Below are positions 57,240 to 64,000 of a DNA stretch of 64,000 nucleotides, one piece after another. A model generated the notes under the pieces. That model did no database searches, was not told the DNA's origin, and saw nothing but the letters and a program-made list of their open reading frames with translations. Both the position numbers and the translations under genes were made by a program. The stretch's first letter is position 1, and each line of letters begins with the position of its first letter. This DNA comes from Zoroaster sp. YZ-2022 (Eukaryota; Echinodermata; Asteroidea; Forcipulatida; Zoroasteridae), in assembly GCA_029582265.1 (NCBI GenBank), contig CM055816.1, positions 3,874,698 through 3,938,697 on the forward strand, read 5' to 3'.

Positions 57240-57892
57240 GATTTATAGCGCGCACATATCCACCCTGCTGGGCGCTCAAGGCGCGGAAACAAAGACAAAA
57301 CATGATATATACAATGATAGCATAAGGGAAAAAATAAAATTATGTACAGCCTAAATGCAATTACAAATATACATCATCTTTGAAGAGTTGTGACATAAGA
57401 TGATTTTAAGCATCGACTTAAATCTGGTTATACTATGACAAGATTTGAGTTTAGTTGGAAGATGATTCCAGAGTCTCGGGCTGCGACAGAAATGACCTAT
57501 CACCCTTTCCGTTTTGAAGTTGGTTCTTTAGGATGACATGTTGCTGGAGCGCAAATTGCGTGATGAAGTGTAGACTTTAAGCAGTTCAGAAATAATAATT
57601 GGAGCAATGTTATTGAAAGATTTGTGAACAATTAGCATAAGTTTAAAAACAATTCTCTGTGAAACAGGAAGCCAGTGCAGTTCTTTCAAGATTGGCGTGA
57701 TATGGCATGACTTTCTGGACAAAGTCACAACACGAGCGTTGCTGTGTGTTTTTTGTATGTGCTGAAGACAGATATTTGATTCTGTGGGAGACCGTAAAGG
57801 AGAGTTATCTCGTTATCGAGCCGTGATGTGACAAACACTGTATAATTTAATCATAACACTTGTTCAAAGGGGAAATTCTTTTCCTAAATTGA

Positions 57893-58048
57893 CTTATATT
57901 TCTGATATGAAATGATGATATACGAACAATATTTGGAGATATGTGGTTTAAAGTCATTGTCGAGTCAGGCCTGTCGGCTTATATTTCTGATATGAAATGA
58001 TGATATGCAATGTTGGAGATATGTGGTTTTAAAGTCATTGTCGAGTCA
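57893..58048 (-). repeat. About 80-bp local tandem duplication in the CR1 copy
   Basis: CTTATATTTCTGATATGAAA at about 57893 recurs at about 57976, and both continue with GGAGATATGTGGTT and GTCATTGTCGAGTCA. The left-hand CR1 copies have this segment once. Confidence 0.8.
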
Positions 58049-58410
58049 ATATAAACACCCATATTACGTGCATGTAATGAGGGGCATCTATGATCTGAGT
58101 CATCAATTGTAATAAATGGGTAGAAACTTTTCAGGCACATGACGTATTGCTGATGATCCAAATAGAAGAAATTCTGTTTTTTTTCATCGCACCAATTTCA
58201 GGAAAGTTTGTTCATCATCAACTTCAATTTCTTGAATACACATTCAGTGTTTTAATGCAGGAATCAAGGTTCTGAGAAGATTTAAAAGTAATGTAAGCTG
58301 CGTGTCATCCCAGCTATGCATGTAAACATAACTTAAATTACACTCAAAATTATATCACGAACTGGAAAGTATAAACAGTAAACCACTGTGGGCCGAGTAC
58401 AGAGCTTTTG

Positions 58411-58650
58411 GGGCACAGAATAGTCAAGAATAACAGGCTCGGAGATAGCGTTACCAATACAAACATGCTGAGTTTGCTTAAAGACTGGAAGAACAAGATC
58501 TAAACACCTGTCCAGGGCTGCACAAGGTATTCCAAGAGCCTTGGGGTACAGAATAGTCAAGAATAACAGGCTCGGAATGGCGTTACCAATACAAACATGC
58601 TGAGGCCTATTTAAAGGTGGGACCCCACACCAATCCAGGGCTGTGTCATG
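58411..58650 (-). repeat. About 140-bp local tandem duplication in the CR1 RT core
   Basis: CACAGAATAGTCAAGAATAA, continuing CAGGCTCGGA and ACCAATACAAACATGCTGA, occurs at about 58417 and again at about 58554. The copies diverge at their edges and both precede a CCAGGGCTG word. The duplication interrupts the RT core. Confidence 0.75.
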
Positions 58651-61554
58651 TATTTGAATGATATTGAAGGTGGGGAGATAAGGATTTTATGATCGACCGT
58701 GTCGCAAAAGCGGACGCTTAAGTTCTAACAAAACCACGCAGATTTTCCCCTCATCCATGGCAGATAAAATGTCATTGTTGACGCGAAGAAGAACGGTTTC
58801 TGGTCCAAAGAAATGGTTTGTAGGTGATGACCGAAATGTGTCCGACAGGTTATTAGCACGACTGAACATGTTCAGAGATCCGTGATGAAAGCAACTCCGC
58901 TCGAGTTGTTTCCTTCAAGGTACTTCTAAATTGCCACTGGTCATAAGTAATTTTTGAAACTTCTTCTCAGTCCAAATTTGGGGTTTCTCAGGAGGAGTGG
59001 TTTTCTAACATGAGCAACCTTCACACATTAGCTATTAGGAAACAACCGGAAGAAAGATATCTGTTTACAATAATTGTGATGTACTTGAAGCAAACACATC
59101 AATATTTTGTTTTTATTAGCGAAGTTGGCACTTCAAGTTCACATGATTCATGATTTGATGGAGTTTCCTTATAATGATTTTCTTGATTCCCGTAACAATA
59201 CTAGTAGGCTTTCAAACATGGACAGTCTACATTGTGTGGAGTCCTTGCGTGATGGTAAGTTTGTGATAGAATGGCAGGTACTGCTAAGGAAAAGAACGAC
59301 AGATATTCTCATAATTTTTGTGACAAAAAAGTTCGAAAAAGCATTTGCGAGGTCCTTTGCGAGGTCCTCTGAGGTCGTGTAGAGTGTGTAGACACTGGAA
59401 GCTAATTGGGCTGTTTATGGAAGAAGCTTTTCAACAATGTTAAAGAGTTTTTTTCGATCTGAAACCAGAGCTATCTTCACAAGAGATGAGTAGTGAGTTA
59501 TTTTCTTGCCCGGTTAATCGTGTGTTCTTCACAATATCACGTTGGTTTACAGTATTTTTGCCGATGCACTCAAGTTTTGTTGCCACGCCATCGTCGCTCA
59601 AGTTGACGGCGGATTTTTCCGCTTGCAGCACGGATATCATCATTGGAACCGGGGGATTCAGATTGTAGTTTTAACAGTTCAAGTTTTATGGAGAACATGA
59701 TCATCCAAGATGTTACGGACAGTAGACTAAAATAGACTGACACAAGAATCCAGCTCACCATCTTCACAGGTTTACATTTTCCAGTTGAGATTCAACATCA
59801 TGACATAAATCTTTAATCATTTACTCTTTTTTCCAGTGGCGAGAAGCAGAAATGGTAGGTATGTGAGGTTTTAGTGTAAAATGGTACCATGATTGGGCAT
59901 AATGATCAGATAATCCAGGATGAATAATTATATTCGTGATAAGAAATTGAAGTATTTTCACGCGTTATCATGAGGTCATTACAGTGACCATACTGATACC
60001 GAGTGGGTGCTGTGATGCTGTGATGCCGTATGCTGTATAAGTCCATGAGCAGAGAGCAGATCTTTAAACTGATTTGCATAATTGTTTAAAATTATGTCCA
60101 TATGAATGTTAAAATCGCCAGTTAAAATAATGTCAGATGGGTGTAAGAGATAATCGACAATTAATTTTTCAAAATTCCCTGCAGAAAACGGAGAAGAAGC
60201 TTTACATGTTTACCATCAACATCCTTTTTGGTCGATAACATTAACAAGGCGAACAGATCTAGAGTTGCACGTTACCGCAGCATGCAGAGAGTTCAAACAA
60301 ATAGGTAGTCATCGTGCTAACACTTTTCATGCTGACAGATAAACCGGACCTAAGAGAAAAAGAACCCCTCCACCGGTCTATGTGGCTGGTCTGGGGATAT
60401 GATGGAGAGCAGAAGTAGCCAGCAGGGAGTAGCTCACGGGTAGCAAATCATCATCAGGTTTTAAACCATGTTCTCGGTTATGGCAACAAAGATCCAAATT
60501 GTTTTGAAGTACAAAATCAACAAATTCATCCGATTTGTTACATATGGATTGAGTATTCAAGACACAGAGCTGAAGTTTAGACTCATCGTGAACATTTGAG
60601 TTGAAGTTGATGCCAATGTCGCTTGTTGATGGGGTTGAGTTCACTGCAGGGGGTTGGTAAGGCTGAAGTTAGTTGTGTATAGAATCTGTCCATTCTACGG
60701 CGACCAGCTTTTTACCTCTATCTCGTGTGGCAGTATGTTTGGGGTTGATTAGCAACCAAGTATTTCCAAGACAGTTCAATTCGACTCAATGCTGAATAAG
60801 ATAAAGCTACATCAGTACATGGGAGCATTGCGAAGATTGAGTAGTTCATTGCGGCTGTAGAAATTCTTATGGAGCTGAGTGGCAGCCAGGGTGTTGTTGG
60901 TGTGTTGATCAGTGTTTTGGGTCCAGGTCCAGTTTGGTTTAGCTTATGTCACCAGAAATTAAGAGTTCCAGGTGAAAGGTGGCAGATGAATTATCATTAG
61001 TATGATATAGGATCGTCTCCAAAGAATTTAAGATTATGGATTTTAGTTGAACAACTGGTATGGATTGCATCTGTAAGCCATCTACTGATGAGTCATTGAG
61101 ACACAATGGTCTGGATAGCAGGAGTAGAATAAACGGGATGGACCTCAATTGTCTGATCACAAATTTGTTGATCCAGACAAAAGTCTTGGTAAAAGGCTAG
61201 TGGTCAATCTACATGTTATAATCTCTAGCTACATGTTATAATCTAAATCAGATGACTGCACTGCAAATGCAGTAGTGAAATCTGCCGCACAATCTCAGAA
61301 AAAACAACAACAAAGCTTTTTCACTTATTATAAGAAAACACAAATGCAAATACTTCACACATAAAACGTCCAGTAGATTCCAGATCTAATAAAGAAATCC
61401 ACTAGCATAAAAATGAAGACAAATCCTGTAGCTACAAAACACTTGCCTTAGCACAAAACCTGGAGCTGTTACAGGGGTTAGAGTGCCAGCTTATGAGGCG
61501 TTCATTACATTGACACGTATCTAAAACCGTTAACAACAGCACGAAACAAATTTT

Positions 61555-62165
61555 TAAATAAAAAATATTTCAAGTATTATATATATAATAATGGACAAGA
61601 TTGAGAACAAGAATTTTAACGAGCGTAGAAAACATTCTTAACAAAAATTATTTCTCGCAATATATGTAATATATGTGTTAAGTTGAGAACATTTTAAACG
61701 AAGAGTCAGCAACTCCCGTTGAAAAATATCGTTTTACCGTCTAGTCAACGCATTGGGGTCGTTTGTTAGCCGTCGTAGCTGGAGAAACTCGAAGAAATAT
61801 TTTGGTAAAGAGTATAGTATTAGTGAAATTGAAGCTTTAAAATTTAGTAGGATCAAGACAAATTATACGTACGATACGAAGCGAGATTAGGTTTGACATG
61901 ACATCTTCGTTAGGCTTTGTCGATTATAACTCTATAAGCTAAAGCGCTGGGATCGAGTTTAAACTTTATCGATGTGATGGGACACCAGCTTACGATCGAT
62001 GACGGAAGAAAATTTAATTACAGATTTATGAAAAAGACCCACTCATTTCGAGCGCTCTTTCTGGCCGGATTATGTGAAATATACTACAAGTATGGAATAT
62101 ACTTGGCACCGATCAGCAGCGCTAATTTCGGCAAAACTTTAAAAAGAAAAATATCTTGCTCCAAA
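61555..62165 (+). pseudogene. Inverted copy of the Polinton 161-aa gene
   Basis: Reverse-complement match to 23443-24060. Recognisable pieces include an AACGAAGAGTCAGCAACTCC stretch near 61700 (NEESATP), SSLNFIDVM-like sequence near 61960 and ALFLAGLCEIYYKYGIYLAP near 62055-62110. Numerous indels break the frame, which is intact in the left copy. Confidence 0.8.
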
Positions 62166-62530
62166 TTATGAAGACGATGGAGAAGCAATCACAGATAGAG
62201 ACGAAAGCAGAGACGTCGGTATTGACGGTAGTGATGAAAACACCGACTAAAAATAAAATAAACCAAAAACAGAAAGTGGCGGCTGGTAAAAGACTCATGA
62301 ACTTAATAAAAAAGAAAAAACACAACATTTTAAAAGAGAAAGAAGAAAGTTGTTAAAAACAAACGTTATAGCATATTTATCTTCCTGTAAAATTAAGAAA
62401 ATAACGATGACAAGATACAAACACGCTGTACATCGGAGTAATAGTTTTAGCGGGTTTTGCATATTTATATTTTACCACCACCACCAAAAACCCCGCATAA
62501 AAAATAGGAATCGTCAAAGTTGATTCAATC
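62166..62530 (+). pseudogene. Inverted copy of the 72-aa basic gene and membrane peptide
   Basis: MKTMEKQSQIETKAETSV opens the frame at about 62168, with KVAAGKRLMNLIKKKK further on, a slightly altered form of the basic gene. It reads to a stop near 62356. The membrane peptide remnant follows at about 62400-62500 (ACGCTGTACATCGGAGTAAT and TTTTAGCGGGTTTTGCATAT). Confidence 0.75.
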
Positions 62531-62575
62531 GAAAAAAAAAATTAAACAATAAGTTTTTGAAATGGAATAAAAAAA

Positions 62576-62790
62576 ATATTGTCTATACTATAAAATATAT
62601 CTATGATAGATGCGATGAAACGAAATCGTTAATTACAGCTTTTACGGTACATATCAGAATTTTAACAGCTATGTACGCCATAGCCGTTAGTAGAATCAAC
62701 TAAAACTAGTATAAACATTATTGTCATATTGAATATCCTGATAAAAAATATAAAGTGGCTTTCTTAGTCACCTTTGGTATGGGGAGTTGT
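62576..62790 (+). pseudogene. Inverted copy of the TATA element and 57-aa gene
   Basis: ATTGTCTATACTATAAAATA then TATCT precedes ATGATAGATGCGATG at about 62602, matching the promoter and start of the left gene. Insertions soon shift the frame (CGATGAAACGAAATCG). The end TTGGTATGGGGAGTTGTAG is intact near 62785. Homology with the left segment stops at the (AT)n at 62878-62892. Confidence 0.8.
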
Positions 62791-62892
62791 AGGGTATCTG
62801 ACTCATGATTTTTTTAAAGAAGAGAGTTTATAATCAAAACTTTTTGGGTGGTTAGAGGAGGTTGTGACGTTTAAAAAAATATATATATATAT

Positions 62893-64000
62893 TTCATTTC
62901 ATTTCATTTCATTTATTATTTCACAGGGTACAAAAAAGACATTAAAAAAACAAATATGATCAAATGATACAATGATTACACAAGACAAAATGATACAAAT
63001 TAAAACCAGTTGACAAAATTCTGCACCCTGTGGGATTACCAAAATGCGAACTGAATCACAATCAAGTGGATCTCCTTAAAGTACTGCCAGCAGAACCAGA
63101 ATTAAATATTGAAGATGCAATCTGTATATATAAAAATTGTATGAGACACAGTGTGTTAAACATATAAATTTGACGCTATTTTTGGCAAAACAATACTTAC
63201 TTACTCCAGGAGTTAGAAGATGCTCTTAAAGCATTTATGAACAGTTTAAAACCAACAATAATTCTGTTCCTTTGACATCTACAGGGTAAACTATCCCAGT
63301 TAGCTAAAACCTAATAATAAAAAGTAGAGTGATGAAAAGCATTTGTCCTTGAACTCTGATGATGAAATTTGACAGTGTCAGTATGTCTAGTATTAATTTA
63401 AATGTAAATTACTATATGTTAATATCAAAACTATTATACAAACATTTAACAACAAATGATATTGAAAGAAAGTGAAGTCTATTAATTAACAATGGCAATC
63501 TTAATCGAGCGCACCCTAGTGAAATAGTCAATTTCATTTACAGAAATTCAAACTAGCTCTTCTTGGGAGTCCAAGGCAAGAGCGCAGGTGAGTCGTCTCT
63601 GAACTTTCTCTAATGTGTCTTGTTGGGTTACGAGGCAAGGACATCAAAAAGTGTGGAAGATACTCTCAAAATGGGTCTACAAAGTGAACAGTAAAGTTTT
63701 AACAATGGTACCGATCCCGACACTTTACAATTTTTCTAATGAAACCTAACATATTTAGTTGCTTTTTGACACAATATTGTTTATATGTTGTTTTCAGCTA
63801 AGGTCCATATTAATAGTAACACCAATTATTTATAATTATTGACAATTTCTAGGAGTGTCAGAACCAATTGTATAAAGGGGGCGAGGGAGGAGATTTAGAA
63901 CGTGTTATTGTCATAATGGTTTACATTGTTTATATGTTTAGAGACATACGATTTTGATTACACCATGTTATTATATTATGCGGGTCGTACTCTTGGAGTA
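62893..64000 (-). mobile_element. LINE 3' end with (ATTTC)n tail, minus strand
   Basis: The tail (ATTTC)n at 62893-62915 and a short 3' UTR with TTATTTCACAGGGTAC are followed, reading leftwards on the minus strand, by RT C-terminal sequence: NMLGFIRKIVK (about 63755), RPILRVSSTLFD (about 63680), then near the end CRCQRNRIIVGFKLFINALR and a stop at about 63198. The order LGFIRR, RPILEY.S..W, LPCR...FK.F...L is that of Jockey/CR1/Nimb-type LINEs. The element continues beyond the window. Frame changes indicate decay. Confidence 0.65.

Larger units (their letters stand above)
57238..61540 (-). pseudogene. Inverted CR1 copy retaining the RT core
   Basis: Reverse-complement counterpart of 24070-27065 and longer. 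Minus-strand pieces: the C-terminal part TLSRKSCHITPILKELHWLP (57528-57728), the RT core FGPETVLLRVNNDILSAMDE near 58800, HVCIGNAISEPVILDYSVPQ near 58430, linker pieces (59170-59770), and endonuclease pieces VLNTQSICNKSDEFVDFVLQ (near 60550) and LHHIPRP. The N-terminal leader FILLLLSRPLCLNDSS is at about 61130. The RT core at about 58280-58900 is absent from the left copy. Local tandem duplications occur at 57893-58048 and 58411-58650. Frames are broken throughout. Confidence 0.8.

Overview
The window is from an AT-rich metazoan genome, most likely a marine invertebrate. The evidence is the transposon mix (Penelope-like, CR1/L2-like and Tx1/L1-like LINEs, a DIRS/Ngaro-type tyrosine-recombinase retroelement, a Polinton/Maverick) plus HYR (hyalin repeat) exons, a combination common in echinoderms, hemichordates and amphioxus. 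Phylum cannot be fixed from the sequence. Two gaps of exactly 500 N (1166-1665, 48928-49427) look like fixed-size scaffolding gaps, so contig order and orientation across them are inferred by an assembler.

Layout. 1-7.5 kb: Penelope-like fragment with an 88-bp tandem duplication, a CR1 fragment, an L1 tail, a hAT-like end, a tRNA-derived repeat and a hairpin repeat. 7.56-10.9 kb: decayed CR1/L2-type LINE. 11.58-11.72 kb: foldback repeat. 12.3-15.1 kb: decayed DIRS/Ngaro-type element (RNase H, tyrosine recombinase, SGNH-hydrolase-like frame). 15.76-16.01 kb: HYR exon. 16.71-17.37 kb: 120-bp higher-order tandem repeat. 17.6-24.06 kb: broken Polinton with a protein-primed DNA polymerase B, an integrase and several small genes. 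24.1-27.07 kb: CR1 LINE with a 2A-like NPGP motif. 27.1-47 kb: three Tx1/L1-like LINEs on the minus strand (A, B, C), each abutting (ATT)n, two carrying smaller DNA transposons. 47-48.5 kb: complex microsatellites. 48.65-48.91 kb: second HYR exon.

After the second gap, 49.43-62.89 kb is a reverse-complement, indel-riddled copy of 22.78-41.15 kb. It keeps the order Polinton, CR1, L1-B, (AAT)n, L1-C tail, lacks L1-A, but contains a CR1 reverse-transcriptase core deleted from the left copy. It is either a real inverted segmental duplication or, as I think more likely, a poorly polished alternative haplotype scaffolded in reverse beside its partner. 62.9-64 kb is the 3' end of another LINE with an (ATTTC)n tail.

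The only host coding sequence I can support is the pair of same-strand, phase 1-1 HYR exons 33 kb apart, which suggest one secreted or cell-surface multi-HYR gene whose introns have filled with transposons. Everything else recognisable is mobile DNA, mostly dead. The most notable biology is a set of Tx1-like LINEs apparently landing on (ATT)n tracts, including the tails of CR1 elements, with a shared 3'-terminal stem-loop.
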